Shown here: piece after piece, positions 43,401-54,700 of the stretch | Layout of the letters: the number at the start of each line of letters is the position of its first letter | Numbering within the stretch: the first letter of the stretch is position 1 | Assembly: GCA_948474755.1 (NCBI GenBank) | Contig: CAOLHI010002141.1 | Coordinates: 219,982 to 283,981, forward strand | Reading direction: 5' to 3' | DNA length: 64,000 nt | DNA from: Ctenosaura bakeri | Lineage: Eukaryota > Chordata > Lepidosauria > Squamata > Iguanidae | Translations under genes and position numbers: made by a program | Notes under the pieces: model-generated | Seen by the model: only the letters and a program-made list of their open reading frames with translations | What the model was told of the DNA's origin: nothing | Databases searched by the model: none

Positions 43401-46318
43401 CATTTACCGGCTTGGCTATATATTTGCTATAGTAAACAAAAGCACTTTGAACACTCTGAACACATTGAAAGAGCTTTACATACATTGTAATCCATATAAC
43501 GGTCTCACAGGGTGGATTGTTATTATTATCAGTATCATTGTTCTAATTATTTCTGTACATTGACTTGTTCTTCAAGTGGGAGCGTGGAAATAATACACAA
43601 AAGATATCATAGAGAAATTCTCTGAGCTCAGAAGTGATGGCTGAAGTGGAATAGGCAAGACCCAGAAATAGAGGCTGTAAATGTCTCAGCAATACTTACC
43701 AGTCTGTCCCTTGTTTTTTTCTTTCTCTTCTTGAACTGGCTTGAAGCGCCTGCTTACCGAATGCAACCCGTGTCTCCCTTGGGAATTTTGTCTCTTGTTC
43801 TCAACATCATGTGTGGTGCCTTGAATCTCATTCGAGGAGTTCACCTTGCAGAGTATTCTTTTCAGGTAACTGGGGGAATAACGTTGGGAACATGTGGATC
43901 TGAAATACTTTGGTACCATTTTTTTAAAGGTTTGACAGCTAGAGTAAGGCAAACATGAACTTTCCCTAGAATCCAAGATGACTGAAGTGAGGCTGTCGTA
44001 TTTTGGCCGTATGAGAAGAGGTGACTCACTAGAAAAGACAATAGCACTTCGTATGGTAGAAAGCAGTAGCAAAAGAGGAAGAGTGCCTTACAGGTAGATG
44101 GACTTAATAGAGGAAGTTACATTCCTGAATATGCAAGACCTGAGCAAGGTGATTGAGAGTAGGGTGACTTGAAGATTTCTCTTAGGGTCGCCATAAGCCA
44201 AAGTCATCTTGACCGTGGTTAACAAGAATAACAATCATGACAAAATATTTTAATCCTGCAAGGTCTCTGTGGTGAATTTTGTTAGGATTATGACATAATT
44301 CTATGATACTGACAAGATAAAAGCCATTTTTAAAATTACAGCTGGCAGATTATTTCAGATAACCTCTTTACATTTGCCTCTAGTACATTTTGACTGTAAA
44401 GCTAGAGAAGATTCCTAATTTTCAGAAGACTTAAATTCTGAAATCAACTCTAAAAACTGTTTTTTTTGCCCTGAAAGCAAAATTAATAAGTATATGCACT
44501 TATTTGACTGAGTCCTTCACACATCCACCCACTCAGATTCCTTGGTTAATAAAAGAGTATATTAGACAAAGCAAGATGTTCTGTGTAACTTGAAAGCTTT
44601 CATACTTGTACCCAATTAAAAAAAATAATAGTTCAGTGTGATATAGATCAGTGTAGCTTGACATTTTGGAAGGACTTAGTGCAAACAAATAGTTTTTCCT
44701 CTTTTTAAATGGCCTGTAAATCCAGAATTTGTTCTACAAGCTTTTAAAAATCAACTTGTTCAGGATTTTTTTTTTGGTCAGTCTTTTAAATAGTGACTGC
44801 TATAAGAATTGATTCAGTCCTTAATGATCAAGCAGGAAAGCTTTCTAAATGTGGTGCTGTGTTTGGGTGAGCAACATAATTATGCTTCTTCCTTCTAACT
44901 TAGTTTGACCTACAATTTTTCAACAGGAAGATCACGCAGGAATTGGAAACGTAGTAGCATTTCTTCTGCCTTTTGTAGCCTGTTTCCTGTTGGTGGGTAA
45001 CTTACCATATTTTCTATATTTTGATAGTGCTAATGTCTTTCTCTGACCTCTTTTGAGAACTGAGAGAACCCTTTAATTTTAGTCATAATGAAATTTAAAG
45101 GGCTTCAAGGTCACACTTGTTATTTTCTATGATTTATAATAGTAAAAGATTTTGTTTGTATCTGTGGCAGCCATGACTTATTGAGGGCATCCTGGTTGAA
45201 GCCTCAAAATGTGATAGTGTTTTTGGTTGTTGTCTAAGCTGTATGTGCAGTATTTTAAAAAAAATTCTAAATGGAGGAGCTTTCTAGAAGGAAAAAGAGC
45301 GTGACCTGCTGTAATTTTTAAGGAACGCTAGAAATAAGAAAGGGCTTTCTAAGGGACTGCTGCTAAAATTTCTGAGGCATGGGGGAAAAGGAGGAGACAA
45401 AAGAGAGGGCTACAGAGATTCTTGGGGTTAAAAAACAAGAGTGGGAGTATGGGAGAGGGTTCTCAGGTACTGCAAGTAAGATTCCTGAGTTTTTAGAATG
45501 GCAAGGAAGGAACAGGAAGCCCCCTGGGCCTCTTTTTTGAAGCCCCCGGGCCTCTTTTTTGGGGATATGGGTACATACCCAGGCAGGACTGGATATACTT
45601 CTCGTAGTTTTAAATACAGAGCTTGTCATTTTGACTGAAGCAGCATGATGTGGTAGTTTAAGTATTGGACTATGACTTTGGAGACTTTAGAGAACAAGGT
45701 TCAGATCCCTGCTGTACTGTGGAAACCCACTGGGTAACTTTGGGCAAGCCACACTTTCTCAGCCCCAGGGGAAGGCAAAAGGCAAAACCCCTCTGAACAA
45801 ATCTTGCCAAGAAAGACCTGTGATAGGTTGAAGACAACTTGAAGGCAACGAACCACAGCAGCTCCACTTTGTCTTTAGGGTGCCTATAAGGGGTGCACAC
45901 TCGATAAAAACCATTTCATGCTAGTTTTGTTTTTCTCAGGACACTGTTTGATTCCAGCAGCCTTTAGCCATTTCGAGATTGAGTGTGAAGTGAAATTGAC
46001 ATTTGGTAATTGGTTTTAAGTTGATGTATTGCTCCTAAGTCCATTTGAAATAAACAGTGTCTCTGCGTGTGCACTGTCTGCGTGGCAAATTTCTCATTTG
46101 TCTTTTCTTTTTTGCAGTGTTATCTTTACCTGTTCTACAGCTCAGCCAGGAAGATAAAGGTCTTTATCCTTTTCATCACGGTCTGTTTATGCAACGTCTA
46201 CCTGTATGGATTAAGGAACACCTGGCAGATTCTCTTCCACATAGGGGTGGCTTCTCTTTCTTCTCATCAGATACTAACAAGACAGGTTGCAGAAAAACAG
46301 CCAGATTTTGGAGTATGA
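40266..46318 (+). CDS. SEC22C: SEC22C, complete (6 coding exons, 303 codons)
   Basis: SEC22C is an ER membrane protein of the SEC22 group involved in ER-Golgi vesicle traffic. Coding exons 40266-40447, 41820-41983, 42988-43167, 43747-43865, 44927-44992 and 46118-46318 join in frame to 303 residues plus TGA, the same length as the human protein. Residues 1 to about 115 form the longin domain ([37 protein letters not shown]). The C-terminal half has about four hydrophobic segments (near residues 184-202, 221-240, 250-268 and 272-290). The coiled-coil SNARE motif found in SEC22A/B relatives is absent, as known for SEC22C. SEC22A is the nearest alternative; the C-terminus [16 protein letters not shown] fits SEC22C. 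No broken frame was seen. Confidence 0.95.
41820..41983 (+). CDS. SEC22C: SEC22C exon 3
   Basis: The acceptor is TTCTCAG and the donor GTGTGT. The 164-nt exon encodes the second half of the longin domain ([20 protein letters not shown], then [11 protein letters not shown] and RPYAFLEF). Confidence 0.94.
42423..42670 (-). mobile_element. Old CR1 LINE 3' end
   Basis: TAGAATCATAGAATGATAAC, GGCAATCAGATCCAACCC and GATGGCCATCCATTCTCTGT, AAAAACCTCCCAG are diverged CR1 3' phrases, read on the minus strand. Confidence 0.75.
42988..43167 (+). CDS. SEC22C: SEC22C exon 4
   Basis: The 180-nt exon encodes the linker after the longin domain ([40 protein letters not shown]). The acceptor is GCTGCAG and the donor GTAAGA. 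Confidence 0.94.
43747..43865 (+). CDS. SEC22C: SEC22C exon 5 (first membrane segment)
   Basis: The 119-nt exon encodes [20 protein letters not shown] followed by [20 protein letters not shown], with the first hydrophobic segment. The acceptor is TTGAAG after a long TTTCTTTCTCTTC tract; the donor is GTAACT. Confidence 0.93.
43966..44238 (+). mobile_element. RTE-BovB LINE 3' end, decayed
   Basis: AATCCAAGATGACTGAAGTG, GGCTGTCGTATTTTGGCCG, GACTCACTAGAAAAGACAAT and the tail TAGGGTCGCCATAAGCC match the BovB C-terminus and 3' end. Stops interrupt the frame. Confidence 0.85.
44927..44992 (+). CDS. SEC22C: SEC22C exon 6 (66 nt)
   Basis: The exon encodes [20 protein letters not shown] and LL, the second membrane segment. 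The donor is best read as GTGGGT at 44993, because only that site keeps phase 0 with exon 7 and keeps the human length. The downstream GTAACT would break the frame. Confidence 0.9.
45640..45858 (+). mobile_element. tRNA-derived SINE with BovB-type tail
   Basis: The head GCAGCATGATGTGGTAGTTT and TTGGACTATGACTTTGGAGA lead into CCCACTGGGTAACTTTGGGC and the tail AGACAACTTGAAGGCAACGA. Confidence 0.8.
46118..46318 (+). CDS. SEC22C: SEC22C exon 7 (last coding exon)
   Basis: The acceptor is TTTTTTGCAG. The exon encodes [20 protein letters not shown], two hydrophobic segments and the C-terminus ending PDFGV-TGA at 46316-46318. Confidence 0.94.
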   Translation, partial: CYLYLFYSSARKIKVFILFITVCLCNVYLYGLRNTWQILFHIGVASLSSHQILTRQVAEKQPDFGV

Positions 46319-47287
46319 ACAAGAAGATAAGGAAATTTCACAAGTGTTTTCGTAGAACTTCTGGTTTGGGGAGGGGTATTTAAGTGCTGGTCAAAACTAG
46401 CTTCCATAGTATGGTGAGGTTTTAGCCCTGTTTCTCCCCAGATAATGGGTTTTAGCATAACTCATTTGTAGAACCCAGAGGGACCAGAAAGACCATGGTG
46501 TTCAGGTTAAGGCAAGAGCCTCTACACGTCAGTCCTTCACAGATTTAATGCACAAAACCCTGGGGATGGTCTGAATGTCGTCTCTGAAGCGAAACCAATC
46601 TGGAAACTTTGTGAGTACCGTCATTGTACACCTCTGAGCTCTGAAGAGAATGGCAGGAAGGCCACAGCTGTAAGCAAACAGGAACAACCAGTTTGCCCAC
46701 CCTGTTTGGCAGACTTAGAACAGATTGTTAAATACAATCAGCTTTGGATGACACCAGAGAGGAGATTAAAAATGCCCACGACAGAGGTGGGCAACCTGTG
46801 TTCTTCTGTGTTGGGTAATGTTGGGGTCCACATGCGATCGGTATAGAGGGCTGAAGCCAGTGGTAGACAGTGAGACTGCCAAAAGTAGGCCTCACTCTCC
46901 CTTCTTTTTCTCTTTAATCACCTTCCCCCCCCTCATTGGTGGGAGAATAGAGGGAGAGGCATGAAGGTGACTTGCAGAGGACCTTTTAAAAGAAGCTAAG
47001 GGCTGTATGAGATTAAAGGGAAGGCTGCGCTCTCTCTGTCCTCAGTGGTAGTTGTTGCTTGGACAGTGAAATGTCTGCGGAAAACCCTCCAAAATACATC
47101 CCCGTTGGCCAAAAAGCAACTCTTAATTTGCATTCCTGAGCACCACTAGAGTCCATCTTTGTATTCTTGAAACACAGATTTTCTTAACATAAGAGTTCCC
47201 ATTTTTTATGGCAGACCTGAATTTAAATTGTAGGCAGTTTTTGTCGTAACTGCTGGGGCTTACCACTTGAATGGTTCTTGAATGACA

Positions 47288-47470
47288 GAGAGCCAGCGTG
47301 GTGGAGTTGTCTGACTCGAGACCAGGGTTTGACTCCTTGCTTGGCCGTGGAAATCCAGTCTCTCAAACTCTGAGGAAGGCCATAGCAACCCTCCAAACAA
47401 ATCTTGCCAAGAAAACCCCATGATAGGATTGCTGTAAGTTGGAAACAACTTGAAGGTACACAACAACAAT
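47288..47470 (+). mobile_element. tRNA-derived SINE with BovB-type tail
   Basis: AGAGCCAGCGTGGTGGAGTT, ACCAGGGTTTGACTCCTTGC and the tail GTAAGTTGGAAACAACTTGA, AGGTACACAACAACAA. Confidence 0.85.
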
Positions 47471-48104
47471 GAAGTTCACGTGCATTAGAAGAACAGAAGT
47501 GGATGACTTGTGGACCACTCCCATGGGTGGGTTAGAAGCACTTGGTGGAAAAGGTAACATTAAGAGTCCTTTGGAGAGCCATACCTGGATGGTGGTAGCA
47601 TGTCTTTAGAAGCATCCACTTACAAGGTCCTTGTACAATTCAATATTTTTGCATTTAACCCAGGCCTTGAAAGTTCAACAGGGTCACAAAGAAGTTTGTG
47701 CTGGTGGTGAGCATCCAGCAATATCTTCTATGCTCAGTGTGCTAGCCTTGTGCCTACTTTATATGCATGCATAGCCAGAACCATGGGCTTGCATAACCAG
47801 TGGGTGAAGGAACACTATGGACTGAATACAAGGTATAATTTTTCCAGTACGGATCCCAGTAGATAATCACAGATGAGCACAGCTGTTCCCAGTACATATG
47901 TATACTTTGTTGGATGCTCTTAAATAGCAGGCAGGGTATTTGTTCACTGAAGAAAAAAAAGGAACACTAGCTGATGGTGGGATAAAGAACTAGTGCACTC
48001 ATAGAGATTCTTAAGCATCCCAGCTGTTACTTATCACAACATAAATGTTTCTAGCCCTCATGGCTAAAGAGGCAAGAACTGTTCAAATGAAAGTTTGTGT
48101 AACA

Positions 48105-48240
48105 AGGCTGGGGGAAAGTCAATAGCAAATCCCCTTTAAACCAATATTGCCAAGAAACCTCTTTGATAGGTTCATTTTAGGATTGCCGTGAGTCAAAAAC
48201 AATATGAAGTTGTCCCTAAGTTAGGAACAAACACACACAT
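48105..48240 (+). mobile_element. tRNA-derived SINE, 3' part only
   Basis: CCAATATTGCCAAGAAACCT, GGATTGCCGTGAGTCAAAAA and an ACACACAC end; the tRNA-like head is missing. Confidence 0.65.
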
Positions 48241-49591
48241 CAATAATTTGGTTTATTGGGATTGTTTAACATCGACCGTTCTTGTCCGAAGTGATACAGA
48301 ACTTTTTTTTTTGCTTAGTAAAAAATTAAATTCATTCTGCATTTATTAGAACAAATTGACTTGGGGATTAGCCATTTGAGTAGGTGGTCTACATAAACTA
48401 CTCAGCAGTCTGCTTTGATCTGATACACTGAGAAGGTTCACAGAAGTTCCTTTCTTTTAACTGGATGCTGTATAGTTGTTCGACCCTTCTGTGATGCAGC
48501 CCAACCAGAGCAAAAGATTAATTCAGATGTGTTCAAGCCTGTGTTTTGTTTTTACTAAGGACTCTGCTTAAATTCTGCCCAGAGTTGCTTTCCCCCCTCC
48601 TTTGATGCATAAAAGGGGTATGTTCTGTTTCTTTGGAAGTGGCTAGTTTTTAAAATACAGCTTCATGCATTATGTGAAAATTTTGAAATGAGAATGAGAG
48701 GGTAACCTTTTTGCTTCTGGAGACATGCAAAGAGAATGCTGTACAGCTCCTTGACAGTGGAAATTCTATAATGTTTGAAAACTGCTGTTAGCTAAAATTT
48801 AAAATGATTTTTTAGAATAATCATGTTTTTTATCTTCCAAATATGGAAAACATGGCAGGAAAATTTTAACAGTTCTCTGCTCATGACTCTTCCCTGGTAA
48901 TCCATTGTGTAGGGGTAGGGATCATTTTTTAAAAAAACTTTTGATACTTGTTTCTTTTGTCTCCCACCCTGTGGTTTGAATCAGTACCGTTTTGATAAAA
49001 GAATGAGCCAAGAACTTTGTCAGCAGTAAGGAAATCCATTGATTGCCCCATAGTAGAGAAAGGAGGAATTTCTTTCTCTCTCTTGGATATCCTTAATGCA
49101 GCTTTTCAGGGTGTGTACAAAGCTGGTTATCAGAGTTAATTTTCTGAGCATGCACTTTTGAAAGTAGCAATTGAAATCGGCCCTGGCTATTGTGTATTCT
49201 GGTATTTAGTGTGTGGAAATAACATGCCAATGTTTCTATCATTTGTGAACCCTTTTGATAAATTTTCGAACAAGATTATTGCATAAAGTTTTGATGCCAT
49301 TCCAGTCGACCTGTTAGATCGAGCTGTGGCAGGATACTCTTGCAAGCGACTGGTAGTCATGGGGCTGTTGGATCCATTATCACAAACCCACTCTGTCCTC
49401 ACGGAATGTGATGCAGGACTTACTGAGCTGTCCCACTTTTTTTTTAAGATTTGCAAGATGGAATGTGCCTTCCATACAAAGTTTTTAAAAAAACACGTCG
49501 AGGAGAAAGTTAGTCTAGAACACTTCTGCCTGATATCTTTCCTTGTGAAAATGGAGCAAGCTAGGCATGGATTACTTAACATGGATTTAAT

Positions 49592-49969
49592 ACAAGTTGA
49601 GTATCCCTTTTCCAAAAAGCTTGGAACCAGAAGTGTTTTGTAATTTGGATTTGGGAGCAGCTGTATTTACGTATATATAAAATACAATACTGTACAGGAG
49701 ATCTCTGGGGAGCCCACAAATGAACAAGCAGGAGTGCCACAGTTGCAGCTTTATGCTGAGAACAGTGCTTAGATTCCCACCATTTCACAGATCTTCAGGT
49801 CTCTTTCCAGCCTCAGGTCTCATTCATTTGCTACCTGTGTTGTGTATGAGACACAAGACCAGAGAGAGACTGAGTGTCTGAGAGACAAACAAGCAGGAGC
49901 TCTGCAGCTGCTGCCTTGAAGTTTTGGAGATTTTTGGATTTCCAAATAAGGCATGCTCAACCTGTACCA
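49592..49969. mobile_element. Pogo/Tigger-like inverted-repeat element
   Basis: The left end CAAGTTGAGTATCCCTTTTC and the right end CCAAATAAGGCATGCTCAAC then CTG form an imperfect inverted repeat flanked by TA. The next phrase AGCTTGGAACCAGAAGTGTT is typical of this DNA transposon group. The overlapping short frames carry no transposase. Confidence 0.65.
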
Positions 49970-50925
49970 CCTTAGTGAAGGCTAGGCCTTTGAATAGTGT
50001 TCAGTGTAATTTGCCCTTGCTGTTCCCCTATCTCCCAATCTGAAATTGAACTGACATTAATTCAAAGAAAATACCAAATTGGTGTGAGAGTTTTATCCGC
50101 TTTTATGGAAAAGGGCCGAGTTCAAGTCATGTGAAGGATGTGCATTTCAGGTTAGTCTGTGCTTCAGTGGCACTTTATTTTTTTTTAATTCCCATGTCCA
50201 CATAGGAACTATAATGCATGTTCCTCTTTGTACATGTTAATATAATTTTCCCTTCCAACTTAAATAAATATTGGATTCTAATGGATTGCTTTTTAGGAAA
50301 AAAAAATGATCAGAGGTTAGGATCTTAATCTCCCACCCTCTTTATTTTTAAACCAAAGACATTTGATCTTTAAAACAATTTTTGGTAGGAAAAGAGGTAT
50401 CATTTTTGGGGAAGAGATTTTTGCACTGCATTAAAAAGACTGAACATCTGTTCATGTCTGTAAAGTCTTTTTTTTTTTGCATGAGTGTATATGTGTATAT
50501 AACAGGCACTTTGAGTAAAAGAGTAAATGACTTTTTTTGTATTTAATTGTCAGTTGTGATTTTTATATGGGAAGGAAATGTAATTTGTATATGAGAGTGT
50601 AAAAGGTCTAGTGGTCTTCTGCTTTGCAGTTGACTCTTTCTGCAATGGTCCAAAAGAACTTGGTCTCATAGCTCTGTGGGTGCAACTGCAGCTCCACATC
50701 TCATGAGTGTGGGCTGTGCTTCACATATGGAGGCTTTCTCTGCATGGACAAAGCACATAATTTTGAAAAAGGAAGCAAAAATCGGACAGCATTCCATGGA
50801 CTATACAAGTGAGAGAATCTGTTTATTAGAAAGCCCAACACATTTTTGCCTGTGGGTGTGTTTTAAGCCTTCAGAGAGCTCAAAAGTTTCTGAAATTTGA
50901 TTCTAAGTAGGTATTTCTAGGCTTG

Positions 50926-51170
50926 TTAATAGAATCTTAAAATTAGAAGAGACCACAAGAGACCTCTGGTCTAACTCCATGCCATGCAGGAATATTCAAC
51001 TAAAGTGTGACATCCCTTTGGGAATTTAGAAGATAACTATAGCATCACCTCTCGGTCATCTCCAGGGTAAATATAACCAGCTTCCTAACTTGCTCTTCAT
51101 AAGATTTGGTTTCTAGACCCATATTCATCTTGGTTGCTCTTCTCTAGATGTGTTCCAACTTGTCAATGAC
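50926..51170 (-). mobile_element. Old CR1 LINE 3' end
   Basis: ATAGAATCTTAAAATTAGAA, GAGACCACAAGAGACCTCTG, CCATGCAGGAATATTCAACT and GTTGCTCTTCTCTAG are diverged CR1 phrases on the minus strand. Confidence 0.75.
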
Positions 51171-51186
51171 TTGGTACTATATGGCT

Positions 51187-51262
51187 ACGGCTAGACTGCA
51201 ACTCGCAGAGTTTCTCACCATTTGTTATGCCGCCTAGGCCTGATGGGATTTGTAGTCCAGCC
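51187..51262. mobile_element. Short inverted-repeat element
   Basis: GGCTAGACTGCAACTCGCAG at the left and CCTGATGGGATTTGTAGTCC, AGCC at the right form the arms of the TACAACTCCC-type element. Confidence 0.55.
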
Positions 51263-52449
51263 AAATCTGTAAATCTGCACAATTCCCTCCCATCTCATAT
51301 TGCAAAAATAGGTTGAGGGCCCAATTCAGTTTCAGGCATCTTCTCAGGGGCTGGAGTGGGGCAAGAGGGCATGGCCAAAAATACCAGCACATTTTAGCTT
51401 ATAGCCCTTATTCCCAGTAACCAAGTTTTGAAGAGGCATCGTTTCAATATTTTAGAATGGGAAAAAAAACTACACAGAATTTGGGATGTCACTGGACAAT
51501 CCTACCCTGGAGAAGTGAATTTGGGCCTTTGGGGAGAGGGAGATCTGACCACAGAAAGCCGTTCACCACCTCTGCCATATTGCTGACTTCCATTGACGCC
51601 CAAACTAGATGTCAAGGTGGGTATCTTTCCCATAACCTACTCTCTGATTCTTTTCATTGGCATGTGGGAAACTGAACCTGGGACTTTCTCTTTCCAAAAT
51701 GAATGCTCCATCACCAGAGCTCCTGCAGTCTCTTTTTCAGACTTTTTATTCACAGCTCTCTTTCCTGTTTTCATTCCACTTTCTCCCCCAAGCAGACAGT
51801 GAATAACATGTTGACCACATTGGTTTACCCAAACCACAGTTCTCTGTTTTTCTAACCTCCACTGCCAGCACATGTCACTGCCGTTGCTTTTCTGTGGAGG
51901 CAGTAAGGAAAAGTCACCGATGGACTGCTATGAGTGAGCAGCAAAAGCTGTAAGGTACTGTTTTTTCTTTTGAAGATGGTGATCAAAGCAGGATCTCTGT
52001 TCCTAGCCATCAGATCTGGAGGAGCTGAGATGAGACGCAGAGGAATCAAAATGGAAAAGTGTGGTAGGTTTTTCTTTCTGAAAATGTTTGCTGATTCGGC
52101 TAGAGTGATTGTGTCTTCAAGCGGAGCGCTGACCTACTTTGAAATGGTGCGGCAGGTGGGATGATGCTGGCTGTGAAGGCAACAGCTTGTGAGAAGCACG
52201 AAGTTTAGGATTAACTCCAGTGGAACACAGTGCCACCAGCAGAACTCAAGAACAGCACCAACAAAATATGTGTGCAATTTAAAATGGGCAACAGAACTAT
52301 TCACCTGGTACCAGGTGCCAGGATCTTTTTCTAAGGAGGTTTTAATGGGTTGTGTTCAGTCGGCAATGAGAACCAGTGTGGACCAGTCTCTGAAGATCAG
52401 GGATTAGAATCTGCTCAGCTGTGGAGATCTGCTGCATGACCTTGGACCT
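51263..52449. other. Intergenic stretch, nothing recognised
   Basis: I see no gene, RNA or named repeat here. Short frames (for example 51934-52164) have no domain. Confidence 0.5.
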
Positions 52450-52599
52450 TGGTGATTACAATTTGGTGATTACTTCTAATACATTTTTGCCTTGGGAGAT
52501 ATGGCTGTTACAATATTGTTTCCTAACACACGTGATGCTGAGAGGACAGAAAGGATTTTCACAGTGGCCGTGATACCGACAGACATAATTTTATTTCTT
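52450..52599 (+). repeat. 150-bp direct duplication, copy 1
   Basis: TGGTGATTACAATTTGGTGA through GACATAATTTTATTTCTT recurs at 55711-55860 with only two base differences (ACATT/ATATT and GTTAC/GCTAC). The 5' end itself contains GGTGATTAC twice. The copy junctions are sharp on both sides. Confidence 0.92.
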
Positions 52600-52652
52600 G
52601 CCAAGAAAAAAAACCCTATGGAATGGGATAAGCTATACAACCAGCTCAGCAT

Positions 52653-52900
52653 ATTTGTTAGGGTTAGGGACGCAGGACCCCTGCAAAAATGGAAAAAACA
52701 CAAATCCCCAAATGTGTGTGTTTATCTGTGGGAAGAGAGCCGAGGCATGGTGGGGAGAGGAGGCACCCAGGATCCAAACCAGGTCAGGGAAAGGAGAGGA
52801 AAATGGGGTGGGTTGGTCCAGTTGCCCTAGATGTCTTCTCTCATCCGTCTCTTTCCTTGAGGGGCATAGGAGAGGGTTTGTGGTGCTGAGAAATCTGCCT
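52653..52900 (+). repeat. Unclassified interspersed repeat, inverted partner at 54160
   Basis: TTAGGGTTAGGGACGCAGGA, CCCCTGCAAAAATGG, GGGTTTGTGGTGCTGAGAAA. The reverse complement of 54160-54408 has the same phrases in the same order (CCACTTTTGCAGGGGTCCTG and CACCACAAACCCTCTCCC on its plus strand). The family may be non-autonomous; no protein was seen. Confidence 0.6.
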
Positions 52901-54159
52901 GCGACCTGCCTTTTGCTGGCTAGGCAGCACCTGGAAGAGGACGGCGATGACTTTGTATTTTGTTTCCTTAATGTTTAGCTTTCTTCCAAAGCTTTCCAAC
53001 CAAATCTTAGCCTGGAATTTATTCATCGCTCAGCTTCACTCACACAGCACACAGGCACAAGGCTGACAAACCACAATTCTGCTTTTTTCTTTCTTAAGAT
53101 GCTGCTGTAAACTGCCATCATCTCTAAAAGAGATCAGCGTGTTTAAAGGGGCATTAAGAAAGGGTTTGGTTGGTTTCGCTTGACCTCAGTCATCTTGGTG
53201 CAGATTAGTGGAAGGAAGTCTTCCTGTGCGTATTTTCCATTTAGGCAGCAGAGGGCACTGGTATACCTACCAACCATAAAATCAGTGGGCACAAAAGAAC
53301 TGAGAAGAACTCATTCCATCAGTTACCCTGAGAAGATGAAGGAACTCCATCAACCTAGGAGCCTATGGTTTTGTACAGGTTAGAGATAGAGCGGAATTCA
53401 AATGGAGAGAATGTATGCCTGCAAATGGAGAACTGAAATTTTATTGCTTTCTTGTACAGGCTTTCCCCACTTAACCTGACAGGTTAAAGACCTGTCAGAA
53501 AATGGGAATGGTTGAAAAGCAGAACCCAGAGACTACTGTAGGGAGTATGAAGGACTTAGACTTGACTTGGGACTGACCACATGCATGCTGCTTGCAAGCT
53601 CTCTCAGCCAGCTGAGCACCTTTTCCCCTCCTCTCAGCCTGCATTCCAAGTTGCACTATTACCATTCCTTACACTCCCCCCGCATCTTGTGGGATTTGTA
53701 TCTTTGTAACTGAACATATTTATGGCTGAAAAACATGATCGACGGTACACTGACCGGAAAGTGTGTTGCCAGGTCAAGCTGACTTGAGATAGGTTCAGAG
53801 AGGATTCGGTGGGAAACCCAGACACTAATGGGTTTATGCTAATCCTTTCAACATCTCAGGCTCTGTGCACACCTGAAAACAATAGAAGGTGAAACTGCCC
53901 AGGTGAAACAGTCGGAGACCCTCTCTTGATCTTACTCTACAGAAATCTTCCCTGTACGCCCTGCCCAACCAAGACATTAAGAGACTGTCATGGCTCCCAT
54001 CAATGTTTTGTCCCCCCAAAGTTTTGCATTTCTTTTCTGGGGGAACCTTCCCCCTTGGCGGTTCTGATCAGGCTGCTCAGACCTTTAAAAACCTGCCTCC
54101 GGTTCTCCTCATCCACCAACTTCCACCTGGCCAGCTAAGGAAGGATTACAGCCCAATTT

Positions 54160-54408
54160 CTTAGCACCACAAACCCTCTCCCAATACCCCACCCACCCAA
54201 GGAAAGAGAAGGGCCGGAAAGAAGAAATGTGGGGCTATCATGCCAACCCACCCCTTTTCCTTCTCTGTTCCATGACCTGATTTGGACCCTGGGTGGCCAT
54301 TCTCCCTGGTATGTCTTGGCCCTTTTCCCACAGACACACATATATTTTGATATTTGCAGTTTTCCACTTTTGCAGGGGTCCTGTGTCCTTAACCCCAGTA
54401 AATCTGGA
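54160..54408 (-). repeat. Unclassified interspersed repeat, inverted partner of 52653
   Basis: The inverted copy contains TTAGCACCACAAACCCTCTC, CCTTTTCCTTCTCTGTTCC, ACCCTGGGTGGCCATTCTCC and TTGCAGGGGTCCTGTGTCC. It lies 1.26 kb from its partner. Confidence 0.6.
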
Positions 54409-54519
54409 TAATAAGAAAAGTGGGCACAATTCCAGAGCACTGGGCTTAGACAAATGGGCACACACTGGGCAAGGAGCATTTCAGGGGGGTTCTGGGAGTT
54501 ACAGCCCCCCCCCAATTGT

Positions 54520-54700
54520 TTAACATCCCACCTTTCTCCAAGTATGGAATGCAAGGTGATTCACAATGTAAGCTAAACGTAGCTAAAACAATCTACAGTG
54601 CAAATATTTAGCAAAAACATTAAGCAATCTTATTTTTTAAAAAAAAATCAGTGTGAAAATATTTAAAAACACATTTAAAAGTCCAGCAGACCTCCTTACA
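54520..54700. repeat. Probable SINE/LINE tail (CACCTTTCTCC type)
   Basis: ACATCCCACCTTTCTCCAAG and GGTGATTCACAATGTAAGC resemble the ATCCCACCTTTCTCCC / GGCTTACAAT end seen in many reptile retroposons. A related end, TTATTGCCGCCTTTCTCCTA, lies at 36515-36545. Confidence 0.45.

Larger units (their letters stand above)
43168..46117. other. SEC22C introns 4 to 6 (around exons 5 and 6)
   Basis: Intron 4 (43168-43746) shows nothing recognised. Intron 5 (43866-44926) carries a BovB end at 43966-44238. Intron 6 (44993-46117) carries a tRNA-derived SINE at 45640-45858 and a small duplicated phrase (GAAGCCCCCTGGGCCTCTTT and GAAGCCCCCGGGCCTCTTTT, near 45515 and 45540). Confidence 0.65.
46319..50300 (+). 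other. SEC22C 3' untranslated region or flank
   Basis: No further splice-linked coding exon was seen after the stop. An AATAAA lies near 50265 (ACTTAAATAAATATTGG); whether the transcript reaches it is unknown. The stretch contains SINEs at 47288-47470 and 48105-48240 and a pogo-like element at 49592-49969. No other gene was recognised. Confidence 0.45.

Noticed and set aside
46057..46383. 108-codon frame overlapping the last SEC22C exon
   Set aside because: It is an off-frame shadow of SEC22C exon 7.
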